This document shows positions 43,956 to 52,357 of a stretch of 64,000 nucleotides of DNA, one piece after another; positions within the stretch are counted from its first letter, which is position 1; every line of letters begins with the position of its first letter. The translations under genes and the position numbers were made by a program. Source of the DNA: UBA1757 sp045627385 (GTDB lineage Bacteria; Bacteroidota; Bacteroidia; Bacteroidales; UBA1402); contig JAZQNO010000023.1 of assembly GCA_045627385.1 (NCBI GenBank), forward strand, positions 62,001 through 126,000, given 5' to 3'. A model generated the notes under the pieces. It searched no databases and was not told the origin of the DNA. It worked only from the letters and a program-made list of their open reading frames with translations.

Positions 43956-45188
43956 TCATTCATCTCTCATAGCCTCTACAGGCTTGATATTCATTGCTCT
44001 GACGGCAGGAGCCAGACCCGCCAGCGCTCCCAGCACGGCCAAGAGCAGCAGGGCCGTGACCGCTGTCGAAAAACCGATTTGGAAAACGGCCTGGTGTTTG
44101 GTTATCGCCTCCAGACCGCTCAGCAGGAAGACCGAGAACACGATGCCTGCACAGCCGGCCACACAGGTCAGCGAAACGCTTTCCATCAGAATCTGCGACA
44201 GGATTTCGTGAGGCAGGGCGCCGATGGCGCGGCGGATGCCGATTTCCACGGTCCTTTCGCGCACCGTCACCATCATGATGTTGCTCACGCCGATGCAGCC
44301 GGCCAGCAAAGTGCCGATACCCACCAGCCAGATGAGGAAATTGAGTCCTTTGAAGAGATTGTCCACAATGGCGAAAAGCTGCTCGGTATTGAACACCATC
44401 ATAGCCATCTGGTCGGTCGGATCGAACTGGTGCTGACGGGCCACGACGTTGCGGATCCTTTCTTCGAGAGAACTCATCCTGACGTCGGGTTTTCCGGTCA
44501 CACAGATCAGATCGACCACATGTCCGCTGTTGTACAGCTTGGCGGCCACTGTGTAGGGAATGAGCACCGAGCGGGTCAAGGGGCCGTTGATGCTCAGGTT
44601 GCCGGTGGAGAAATCCACTCCCACAATCTGCATATAGACAGAGCCTATCCGGATGTAGCTGCCACAGGGATCGCCCCCTTCGGGGAACAGGTCGTTGTAG
44701 ATTCTCTTGCCGATGATACAGACTTTTCGCTCCAGTTCCATATCCACCGAATTGAGATACCGTCCATACTGGATATGCGATGTCTCCACCTGCCCGTATT
44801 CGGGCGTGATACCTTTGATGCCGCCCGTAGTGGACCGCGACTGAAAACTTATTTCGGTGCCCCAGCGACTGACCATCGGAGTGACGATGTCCAGTTCGGG
44901 AATCATCATCGGCAGACGCTCCACATCCTCGATGGTGAGGTCCCAATAGCGGCCCTCACGCAGTCCCTTGTAGGGCTTGGACGTATTGGAAGACATCAGA
45001 ATGACCGTGTTGTTGGCAAAGCCGTCGAAATTCTGCGACAGCATCTGTTTGAGACCGTTGCCGCCGCCGATGAGGAACAGCAGCATGAACAGTCCCCAGA
45101 ACACTCCGAAGCCCGTGAGGATGCTCCGGCGCTTGTTGCGCACCAGAGAATCGGCTATTTCCCGGATTGAATCGATATCGAGTCTCAT
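43956..45188 (-). CDS. MacB-type ABC permease (second of two)
   Basis: 410 residues. MacB architecture: N-terminal helix (ILTGFGVFWGLFMLLFLIG), a large periplasmic core domain (about 50-260), then three C-terminal membrane helices with the FtsX signature (IGVSNIMMVTVRERTVEIGI). It has no ATPase domain, which is encoded separately. It overlaps the first permease gene by 4 bp (ATGA). Likely forms a heterodimer with it. Confidence 0.92.
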   Translation of the reverse strand: MRLDIDSIREIADSLVRNKRRSILTGFGVFWGLFMLLFLIGGGNGLKQMLSQNFDGFANNTVILMSSNTSKPYKGLREGRYWDLTIEDVERLPMMIPELDIVTPMVSRWGTEISFQSRSTTGGIKGITPEYGQVETSHIQYGRYLNSVDMELERKVCIIGKRIYNDLFPEGGDPCGSYIRIGSVYMQIVGVDFSTGNLSINGPLTRSVLIPYTVAAKLYNSGHVVDLICVTGKPDVRMSSLEERIRNVVARQHQFDPTDQMAMMVFNTEQLFAIVDNLFKGLNFLIWLVGIGTLLAGCIGVSNIMMVTVRERTVEIGIRRAIGALPHEILSQILMESVSLTCVAGCAGIVFSVFLLSGLEAITKHQAVFQIGFSTAVTALLLLAVLGALAGLAPAVRAMNIKPVEAMRDE

Positions 45189-46456
45189 ACGGCATTCAGG
45201 GCTTCAATGGGTCTGACACGAGAGGCTTGGCGTGCCGGGACGATACCGGCCAGCGTGCCCGCCACCACCAGCAGCAGCGTGGCTTCCAGGGCCACGTCGA
45301 TGCCCACGGTCGGGTTCACCAGCAGTTGGATGCTTTCGCCGAACAGGTCGAGCGAACTCTGCCCGACCGTCTTGTCCAAAATATAGCAGGCCATCATGCC
45401 GAGGGCCATGCCGATGTAGCCGAAGAAGCCCGTAATGGCCACGCTTTCAGCAACAATCAGTTCCATGATGTTCCATGGGCGGGCGCCGATGGCCTTGCGG
45501 ATGCCGAATTCGTGGGTACGCTCCTTCACCGTGATGAGCATGATGTTGCTCACGCCGACGATACCGCCCAAAAGCGTGAAGATACCGATGATCCACAAGG
45601 CGATGTTGAGAATGCGCGACCCCTTTTCCATCTGCATGTTCTGTGTGAAACGGTTCCAGATCCAGACAGCGCTGCGGTCTTCGGGCGCGGCGCGATGGGC
45701 GGAATTGATCGAGGTGCGCAGGTTGTTTTCAAACGCTTCATTCTCTTCTTCGGTTTCCAGGCCGTGAAAGGTGAAGGTGAACTGGTCAATCTTGTTGTCG
45801 AGGCCGAAAATGCTCTTCAAGGTGGAATACGGGACAAACACATCTCTGTCGTCCTGATTCTCACTGGCTTTGCGCACGCCCACCACCAGCAGCGAATACT
45901 CGTTCACCCGGATGCGCTTGCCGAGCAGAGATTCGTAATCGGCCTTTCCGCCCAGCAGCGTCTTGGCCATGATATGCGTGATGACCGCCACCTTGCGGTG
46001 TTCGTCATCGTCGAACTCATTGATGAAACGGCCGGCCAGCATGGAAACGCGGTTCATTTCGTCATAACCCGCATATACGCCGCACAGACTGCAGTTCAGG
46101 AAATTGTAGTTGCCATAGACAATCTGGTAGCCGCTTACAGAGTAGTTGGTGCTGACCTGGTCCACATATCGGGAAAACGGATCCCGCCGGAGAAGGTCCA
46201 TGTCGGATTCCTCCAGACGGATCCGACGACCCACCTTGAGGCCGTCGTAAGGGATGGTGGTGACGCCGCCGCCCACTTCCATCGTGTTGGTGGCCACATC
46301 GTCTCCCGTCTGGTTGAAACTGTTGAGCAGACCGTTGCCCGCACCCACCAGCACAATAATCATGAATATACCCCATGACACGGCAAAGCCGGTCAGGCAG
46401 GTACGCAATTTGTTGCGGCGCACGCTTTCCCATATTTCGGTCAAAAGGTCGCGCAT
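45185..46456 (-). CDS. MacB-type ABC permease (first of two)
   Basis: 423 residues. Same layout as its neighbour: N-terminal helix (SWGIFMIIVLVGAGNGLL), periplasmic core domain, and a C-terminal FtsX unit (GVSNIMLITVKERTHEFGI). The pair differs clearly in sequence, so it is an old duplication. Translationally coupled to the next permease, and 3 bp after the ATPase gene. Confidence 0.92.
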   Translation of the reverse strand: MRDLLTEIWESVRRNKLRTCLTGFAVSWGIFMIIVLVGAGNGLLNSFNQTGDDVATNTMEVGGGVTTIPYDGLKVGRRIRLEESDMDLLRRDPFSRYVDQVSTNYSVSGYQIVYGNYNFLNCSLCGVYAGYDEMNRVSMLAGRFINEFDDDEHRKVAVITHIMAKTLLGGKADYESLLGKRIRVNEYSLLVVGVRKASENQDDRDVFVPYSTLKSIFGLDNKIDQFTFTFHGLETEEENEAFENNLRTSINSAHRAAPEDRSAVWIWNRFTQNMQMEKGSRILNIALWIIGIFTLLGGIVGVSNIMLITVKERTHEFGIRKAIGARPWNIMELIVAESVAITGFFGYIGMALGMMACYILDKTVGQSSLDLFGESIQLLVNPTVGIDVALEATLLLVVAGTLAGIVPARQASRVRPIEALNAV

Positions 46457-46459
46457 GCA

Positions 46460-47182
46460 CTATTTCATCAAGGTGTCGGCACCGAATTGCGAGGCATTGT
46501 GCTGACGGTTGTCTTCAATCTGACCGATAAGGCCGTCTTTGATATGGATGATGCGGTCTGTACAGTTGGCCACACCGCTTTCGTGCGTCACCACGATGAT
46601 GGTCACACCTTCCTGCCGGTTAAGTTCGCCCAGCAGTTGCATCACCTCCACCGAGGTCTGCGAGTCGAGTGCACCGGTGGGTTCATCGGCCAGAATGATC
46701 TGCGGCCGCGTAATCAGAGCGCGGGCAATGGCCACACGCTGTTTCTGTCCGCCCGACATCTCGTTGGGATAGTGGCTGGCCCAATCCTTCAGACCCAGAC
46801 GGTCGAGATAGGCCATAGCCATCTCGTGCCTCTTGCGACGGCCGACCTTCTGGTAAAACAGCGGCAGTTCTACATTTTCGACAGCCGTTTTGAAAGAGAT
46901 CAGATTGAACGACTGGAAAATGAATCCGATGGTCTTGTTGCGGTAGGTGGCCGCAGCCTTTTCGCTCAAGCCTTTGATGAGACGCCCGTTGATATAGTAC
47001 TCACCCTCGTCGTAATTGTCCAGAATGCCCAGGATGTTCAGCAAAGTGGATTTTCCCGAACCGGACGAGCCCATGATGGACACGAATTCGCCCTTTTCGA
47101 TGCTGAGGTCGATGCCCTTGAGCACGTGGAGCGGCTGGGCGCCCTGATAGGTCTTGTGGACTTGATGGAGTTCTATCTGCAT
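46460..47182 (-). CDS. ABC transporter ATPase of the MacB/LolD type
   Basis: 240 residues. Walker A GSSGSGKST, Q-loop in FIFQSFNLI, signature MSGGQKQRVAIARAL, Walker B ILADEPTGALD and H-loop VTHES are all intact. Powers the two permeases. It is the first gene of the exporter operon ATPase, permease, permease, adaptor, TolC, YccF. The substrate is not evident; such systems export peptides, macrolides or lipoproteins. Confidence 0.94.
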   Translation of the reverse strand: MQIELHQVHKTYQGAQPLHVLKGIDLSIEKGEFVSIMGSSGSGKSTLLNILGILDNYDEGEYYINGRLIKGLSEKAAATYRNKTIGFIFQSFNLISFKTAVENVELPLFYQKVGRRKRHEMAMAYLDRLGLKDWASHYPNEMSGGQKQRVAIARALITRPQIILADEPTGALDSQTSVEVMQLLGELNRQEGVTIIVVTHESGVANCTDRIIHIKDGLIGQIEDNRQHNASQFGADTLMK

Positions 47183-47213
47183 ATCAATTTTTCACCATGA
47201 CGGATGAGGCCAT

Positions 47214-47250
47214 AAAATGTAAAGAGGCTGATGAAAGAATTCCACCAGCC
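47214..47250 (-). terminator. Possible terminator after the FKBP gene
   Basis: On the minus strand GGCTGGTG and CATCAGCC form an 8-bp stem (one G-T pair) with a 9-base loop; the tail is TCTTTACATTTT, a broken T run. It lies 22 bp after the FKBP stop. Confidence 0.45.
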
Positions 47251-47272
47251 CCCCACAATGTTTTGTCGTCGA

Positions 47273-48022
47273 TTATTTTACGATGTCGAGCAGTTCCACT
47301 TCGAAAATCAGCATGGCACCCGGTTCGATGACGTCGCCGGCACCCTGGTCGCCATAAGCCAGTTGTGAAGGGATATAGAGTTTGTACTTGGAACCGACGC
47401 TCATCAGCTGCAGGCCCTCGGTCCAACCGGGAATGACCTGGCTGACGCCGAACTGGACAGAATTGCCGCGTTCAACGGAACTGTCGAATACAGTACCGTC
47501 GAGCAGAGTGCCGTGATAGTGCACGCTGACGCGGTCGGTAGCTGTCGGCTTCGCACCTTCGCCAGCCACGAGCACTTCGTACTGCAGGCCGCTTTCAGTG
47601 GTGACGACGCCTTCTCTCTTGCCGTTTTCAGCCATGAATTCGGCTGCGGCTTTCTTGTTGGCCTGGGCGCGCTGTTCCATAATGGCCATGATGCATTTCT
47701 GGAAAACCTGATAGGCTTCTTCGGGTTTGATTTTGAGTTTGCCGGTTTCACCCTTCATGGTCAGTTCGAAAGCCTTCATGAAAACATTCAGGTTGATGTC
47801 AGCGGGCATCGACTCCAGATTTTGGGTCAGGTTGTCGGCGATACCCACACCATAAGCGTAGCTGATGCTGTCTTCCAGAGAAGCCAGACCGCGGCCCTGC
47901 TTCACGGTTTCCTGCTTTTCGCCCTGTTCGTCTTCGGCCTTGGGAGCCTGGTTGCAGCTGCCGAAAACCAAGCCGCAAACAGCGATGCCTGCCAGAGAGG
48001 CCATCACGAGATTTTTCTTCAT
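47273..48022 (-). CDS. FKBP-type peptidyl-prolyl isomerase lipoprotein
   Basis: 249 residues. Lipobox VFGSC, then an acidic linker, the helical FKBP_N dimerisation domain (about 45-135, SYAYGVGIADNL) and an FKBP_C domain (about 150-249) with VSVHYHGTLLDGTVFDSS and VIPGWTEGLQLMSVG. It assists folding of envelope proteins, like Mip and FkpA. Divergent from the nucleoside kinase gene. Confidence 0.93.
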   Translation of the reverse strand: MKKNLVMASLAGIAVCGLVFGSCNQAPKAEDEQGEKQETVKQGRGLASLEDSISYAYGVGIADNLTQNLESMPADINLNVFMKAFELTMKGETGKLKIKPEEAYQVFQKCIMAIMEQRAQANKKAAAEFMAENGKREGVVTTESGLQYEVLVAGEGAKPTATDRVSVHYHGTLLDGTVFDSSVERGNSVQFGVSQVIPGWTEGLQLMSVGSKYKLYIPSQLAYGDQGAGDVIEPGAMLIFEVELLDIVK

Positions 48023-48072
48023 TGTCTATTAGTAATTAAAGAGTTAATAAATTCCTCAAACTTTGGGAGCGA

Positions 48073-48080
48073 CAAAAATA
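48073..48080 (-). promoter_or_regulatory. Putative -7 box (TATTTTTG) of the FKBP gene
   Basis: The minus strand reads TATTTTTG, matching TAnnTTTG, 50 bp upstream of the start. No consensus -33 at 19-21 bp. Confidence 0.4.
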
Positions 48081-48173
48081 GCACAAATAATTCTATCCGT
48101 GTCGAAAAAATAGTTAATAGACATACAAATTCGCAGATATCTCGCTATCTTCACACCGGAAACTGATACAACT

Positions 48174-49862
48174 ATGTCGAAACAGATCAAGATCTTCTGC
48201 CGGAACAACCGGCAATACACATGCCTTCCCAACGGATCCCGTCTGGAAGAGCTGGCTCTACGCATGAGTCCCGAATTGGGATTCACTCCAGTGGCCGCCG
48301 TGGTCAACAACAAACTCCAGAGCCTCAACATGGAAATATACCACCCCAAACAGGTGTTGTTTGTGGGACTGACTTCCGAGGAAGGACAACGTGTCTACCA
48401 ACGCACCCTGGTGTTTCTCATTGCGGCCGCTTTGGACGAGCTGTATCCGCAGTTCCGCTTTGTGGTCAAGCATACCGTCGGACAGAATCTGTACTGCATG
48501 ATCGAGCCCAAAGCCGGACAGGACGAGCTGCCTTTGTCCCAACTGCCGGGCCTTTCGGTTCAGATCCGTCAGAAAGTGCGGGCGTTCATCAATGACAGAC
48601 TGCCCATTCACCGCATAGAAGAGGAGACGGCGCTGGTCATCGAGAAGTTCCGCGAAGACAGGCGCGAAGACCTGGTGACGCTTCTCAGCCACTACCACCG
48701 GCTGTATGTCCCCTATTATACGATGGGCTCGCACACCGACTACTGCTACGGTCCGCTGGCCTGCAACACCTCCTATCTGGGCCTGTTCGACCTCACGCCC
48801 TTTCACAACGGCCTGCTGCTGAGCATACCCGATGCCCGTCAGCCCGACAAACTGCCGATTGTCACCGACTGGCCCAAGACAATGGAGACCTATCAGGAGA
48901 CTCTGAACTGGAACCGGCTCATGAAGCTCAACAATGTGGGCGACCTCAACGAGGTCTGCCAGCGCGGATTCACCGGACTGTTGGTGAAGTTTGCCGAAGC
49001 CCTTCAGGAGAAACGCATTTCACACATCGCCGACGACATAGCCTCGAAACCGCAGATCAGACTGGTGCTGGTTGCCGGCCCTTCATCTTCTGGCAAAACC
49101 ACTTTCAGCAAGCGCCTGTCCATTCAGCTGGCAGTCAATGGTTTGAGGCCTGTCCCCATTTCTCTGGACGACTATTTCGTCGAGCGGGAGCAATCGCCGC
49201 GCGACGAAAACGGCGACTACGACTTCGAATCGCTCTACGCCCTCGACCTGGAGCTGTTCAACCGACAGCTGGTGCAGCTTCTCAATGGCGAAGAAGTCAT
49301 CGTGCCGACCTACAATTTCACCAAGGGGGCCAAGGAATTTCACGACAGGAAACGCCTGAAACTGGGCCCCAACGACATTCTCGTGCTGGAAGGCATCCAC
49401 GCCCTCAATCCCGAACTGCTGCCCAGCATTCCGCCCGAAGCCGAATACAAGATTTTCGTTTCGGCCATGACCTCGCTCGCCCTCGACGACCACAACCGCG
49501 TCTCGCCCACCGACAACCGCATGCTGCGCCGCATCATCCGCGACGTGCAGTACCGCGGCAATTCGCCGCAGGCTACCATTGCGCGCTGGCCGAGCGTGCG
49601 CGCCGGAGAGGAAAAATGGATCTTTCCCTTCCAGGAACAGGCCGACGCCATCTTCAATTCCGCCCTCAGTTTCGAAATTGCCGTCTTGAAGCATTTTGTG
49701 GAGCCTCACCTGCAACAGGTTCCTCAGACGGCTCCCGAATACGCCGAAGCTCAGCGCCTGCTGAGTCTGCTCAGTCACGTCGAGCCTGTCAGCGCCACGG
49801 AGATACCGCTCAACTCGCTCTTGAGAGAGTTTGTCGGCGGCAGCACTTTCAACTACGCCTGA
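48174..49862 (+). CDS. Nucleoside kinase with an N-terminal TGS domain
   Basis: 562 residues. Residues 1 to about 65 resemble a TGS domain, and residues about 70-260 a ThrRS-like second additional domain (SHYHRLYVPYYTMGSHTDY). From about residue 290 follows a uridine-kinase P-loop domain: GPSSSGKTTFSKR Walker A, SLDDYFVER and DILVLEGIHALNP. This arrangement is widespread in Bacteroidota and Firmicutes; it is annotated as uridine/nucleoside kinase, but the tRNA-synthetase-like half suggests RNA binding. Followed by rpoN after 59 bp. Confidence 0.9.
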   Translation: MSKQIKIFCRNNRQYTCLPNGSRLEELALRMSPELGFTPVAAVVNNKLQSLNMEIYHPKQVLFVGLTSEEGQRVYQRTLVFLIAAALDELYPQFRFVVKHTVGQNLYCMIEPKAGQDELPLSQLPGLSVQIRQKVRAFINDRLPIHRIEEETALVIEKFREDRREDLVTLLSHYHRLYVPYYTMGSHTDYCYGPLACNTSYLGLFDLTPFHNGLLLSIPDARQPDKLPIVTDWPKTMETYQETLNWNRLMKLNNVGDLNEVCQRGFTGLLVKFAEALQEKRISHIADDIASKPQIRLVLVAGPSSSGKTTFSKRLSIQLAVNGLRPVPISLDDYFVEREQSPRDENGDYDFESLYALDLELFNRQLVQLLNGEEVIVPTYNFTKGAKEFHDRKRLKLGPNDILVLEGIHALNPELLPSIPPEAEYKIFVSAMTSLALDDHNRVSPTDNRMLRRIIRDVQYRGNSPQATIARWPSVRAGEEKWIFPFQEQADAIFNSALSFEIAVLKHFVEPHLQQVPQTAPEYAEAQRLLSLLSHVEPVSATEIPLNSLLREFVGGSTFNYA

Positions 49863-49887
49863 TATTGCATTTTGCCCGAAAACAGCT

Positions 49888-49895
49888 TACTTTTG
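49888..49895 (+). promoter_or_regulatory. Putative -7 box (TACTTTTG) of rpoN
   Basis: TACTTTTG matches TAnnTTTG, 26 bp before the rpoN start. ATTG at 49864-49867 could be a weak -33 box at 20 bp spacing. Confidence 0.45.
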
Positions 49896-49921
49896 CATAG
49901 ATTTTCCATCCTATCGAAGCT

Positions 49922-51439
49922 ATGGCACTCGACCAGCAACTGACGCTCAGACAGCAGCAGCGTCTCACCCAACAGCAGCTCCAGCAGATCAAACTGTTGG
50001 AGATTCCGGCTTTGGAAATGGAAGAACGTGTGCTGCAGGAGATTGACAACAATCCTGCTTTGGAATTCGGCGAAGATCCCATGGCATCTTCCGACGAAGA
50101 CAATTTCGAATCGGAAGACAGTTTCGATTCCGAAGACCGTGAATCTTCCGACAACCGCGAATCTTCCGACAACCGCGATGAAGACGATTTCTCGGATCTC
50201 CAATCCTACATAGACGACTACGACGACCGCGCAGCCGATTATGGCGAAACCCAGCCGGCCGACAAGAATCAGGACGACCGGCGCGAACCTTTCATGGGCG
50301 TACAGACCGATTCCCTGCAGGAATATTTGAAACGCCAGCTCGCCGATCTGGAGACGGACGACCTGGAAAGACTCATGGGCGAATACATCATCGGCAACAT
50401 CGACGACGACGGATATCTGCGGGCCACGCTCGACACCATTTCCGACCAGATCTGTTTCCAGACCAACGAAGAAGTCAGCGTGCACCAGTTGGAGCACATG
50501 CTCGAACATATCCGCGAATTCGAACCCGCCGGCGTTGCCGCCAAAGACCTGCAGGACTGCTTGCTGCTGCAGTTGGAGCGCAAGAACCAGACGGTGGAGG
50601 TGAAACGGGCCACCAAACTGCTCGAAGACTATTTCGACGATTTTTCAGAACACCGTTATGCCCGCATCATTCAGGATTGGGGCATCGACGAAGACGATTT
50701 CAACCGCGCCGTCAAGGAAGTGTCCAGGCTCAACCCCAAACCCGGCAACGACTGGGAAGCCACTCTTCTCAACGAAACAGGCCGTCAGATTCTGCCCGAT
50801 TTCGTATTGGAAAACAACGACGGCCGCCTGAACCTGCTGCTCAACGACACCACGATCCCCGACCTGCACGTCAGTCCGACCTACATCCGGCTGCTCAAGG
50901 AATATCAGAGCCGATCCAAGAAGCCCCAGAACCGTCAGATGCGCGAGGCAGCCGCCTTTGCCAAGCAGAAAATCGAAGCGGCCAGATGGTTCATCGATGC
51001 GCTCGAACAGCGCCAACGCACACTCCTCACCACCATGCAGGCCATTGTCGACCATCAGGAAGCCTTCTTCCGCAGCGGCGAAGAAAAAGTGATGCGCCCG
51101 ATGAAACTCAAAGACATCGCCGCAGTCACGGGTCTCGACATATCCACGGTTTCCCGCGTCAGCAACAGCAAATTCATTCAGACCGAATTCGGCATATTCC
51201 CGCTCAAACACTTCTTCTCAGAAGGTCTGCAGACCGCCGACGGGCAGGAAGTCTCCGTGCGCGAAGTGACCGGCATCCTGTCGGAACTCATCGAAGCCGA
51301 AGACAAGAAACATCCCCTCACCGACGAGGCTCTGGTCAGAATCCTCAACGAAAAAGGTTACCGGCTGGCCCGCCGCACAGTGGCCAAATACCGCGAACAG
51401 TTGGGCATAGCCTCCTCGCGTCAAAGGACAATTGAATAA
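49922..51439 (+). CDS. rpoN: RNA polymerase sigma-54 factor
   Basis: 505 residues. Region I at the N-terminus is Gln/Leu-rich (LRQQQRLTQQQLQQIKLLEI), followed by an acidic linker (about 53-95), the core-binding domain and the C-terminal DNA-binding part with a helix-turn-helix (IAAVTGLDISTVSRVSN) and the RpoN box (ARRTVAKYREQLGI). It directs polymerase to -24/-12 promoters and needs an enhancer-binding activator, none of which is in this window. gcvH follows after 20 bp. Confidence 0.97.
   Translation: MALDQQLTLRQQQRLTQQQLQQIKLLEIPALEMEERVLQEIDNNPALEFGEDPMASSDEDNFESEDSFDSEDRESSDNRESSDNRDEDDFSDLQSYIDDYDDRAADYGETQPADKNQDDRREPFMGVQTDSLQEYLKRQLADLETDDLERLMGEYIIGNIDDDGYLRATLDTISDQICFQTNEEVSVHQLEHMLEHIREFEPAGVAAKDLQDCLLLQLERKNQTVEVKRATKLLEDYFDDFSEHRYARIIQDWGIDEDDFNRAVKEVSRLNPKPGNDWEATLLNETGRQILPDFVLENNDGRLNLLLNDTTIPDLHVSPTYIRLLKEYQSRSKKPQNRQMREAAAFAKQKIEAARWFIDALEQRQRTLLTTMQAIVDHQEAFFRSGEEKVMRPMKLKDIAAVTGLDISTVSRVSNSKFIQTEFGIFPLKHFFSEGLQTADGQEVSVREVTGILSELIEAEDKKHPLTDEALVRILNEKGYRLARRTVAKYREQLGIASSRQRTIE
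50138..50173 (+). repeat. 18-bp tandem duplication in the acidic linker of rpoN
   Basis: Two adjacent 18-bp units (CGTGAATCTTCCGACAAC and CGCGAATCTTCCGACAAC) differ at one base and encode RESSDN twice. A recent in-frame duplication in the variable region II. Confidence 0.85.
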
Positions 51440-51459
51440 TCATTTTAAATCATACAGAT

Positions 51460-51837
51460 ATGAATATCCCGCAGAATTTGAAGTACACCAAGGACCACGA
51501 ATGGATCCGTGTGGAAGGCAACGAAGCCTATGTAGGTATCACCGATTTCGCCCAGTCCGAGTTGGGAGAAATCGTCTTTGTCGACATCACCACCGTCGGC
51601 GAAGCAGTCAAGAAAGAAGAGGTTTTCGGTACGGTCGAAGCCGTCAAAGCCGTTTCCGACCTGTTCCTGCCGGCCTCCGGTGAAGTGCTGGAGCAGAATC
51701 CCGCTCTCGAAGACCAGCCCGAACTGGTCAACCAAGACCCCTACGGCGAAGGCTGGATGATTAAAATCGCTCTTGCCGATCCTACCGAACTCGACAGCCT
51801 GCTGGATGCAGCCGCCTACGAATCACTGATCAAATAA
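51460..51837 (+). CDS. gcvH: Glycine cleavage system H protein
   Basis: 125 residues. Lipoyl-carrier of the glycine cleavage system: K63 in VEAVKAVSD is the lipoylated residue, and YTKDHEWI and YGEGWMIKI are family signatures. No gcvP or gcvT is in the window, so the gene stands apart from its partners. It sits between rpoN and purE; glycine-derived one-carbon units feed purine synthesis, which may explain the pairing with purE 6 bp downstream. Confidence 0.97.
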   Translation: MNIPQNLKYTKDHEWIRVEGNEAYVGITDFAQSELGEIVFVDITTVGEAVKKEEVFGTVEAVKAVSDLFLPASGEVLEQNPALEDQPELVNQDPYGEGWMIKIALADPTELDSLLDAAAYESLIK

Positions 51838-51843
51838 AAGGCC

Positions 51844-52350
51844 ATGACTCCCCTTGTCAGCATCATCATGGGCAGCACCTCCGACCTTCCCATTATGGAG
51901 AAGGCTGCCAAGCTGCTCGACGAATTCCGCATTCCTTTTGAGATGCACGCGCTTTCGGCCCATCGCACGCCCGACGCCGTCGAGCGCTTTGCCAAAGAAG
52001 CCGAAGACCGCGGTGTGAAAATCATCATCGCCGGCGCCGGCATGGCCGCCGCCCTGCCCGGCGTCATTGCCGCCAACACCTGTCTGCCCGTCATCGGTGT
52101 GCCCATCGCTTCGAGTCTGAGCGGAATGGACGCCCTGCTGGCCATCGTACAGATGCCTCCGGGCATACCTGTCGCCACAGTTGCCGTCAACGGAGCCATG
52201 AACGCCGCCATTCTGGCCGTCGAAATGCTTTCTTTGGCCGACCGGGAACTGGCCGGCCGTTTCCTGGCTTACAAACAGGGGCTGAAGGGCAAAATCGAAA
52301 AGGCCGACAAGGAACTGTCGGGAATTCACTACGACTACAAGGTTGACTGA
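51844..52350 (+). CDS. purE: N5-carboxyaminoimidazole ribonucleotide mutase
   Basis: 168 residues. Class I PurE, moving the carboxyl group of N5-CAIR to give CAIR. Signatures: IIMGSTSDLPIMEKAA, the catalytic His in LSAHRTPD, and GAGMAAALPGVIA. No purK is adjacent. Between gcvH (6 bp) and ispG (7 bp), so probably one transcript. Confidence 0.97.
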   Translation: MTPLVSIIMGSTSDLPIMEKAAKLLDEFRIPFEMHALSAHRTPDAVERFAKEAEDRGVKIIIAGAGMAAALPGVIAANTCLPVIGVPIASSLSGMDALLAIVQMPPGIPVATVAVNGAMNAAILAVEMLSLADRELAGRFLAYKQGLKGKIEKADKELSGIHYDYKVD

Positions 52351-52357
52351 ACCCGCA

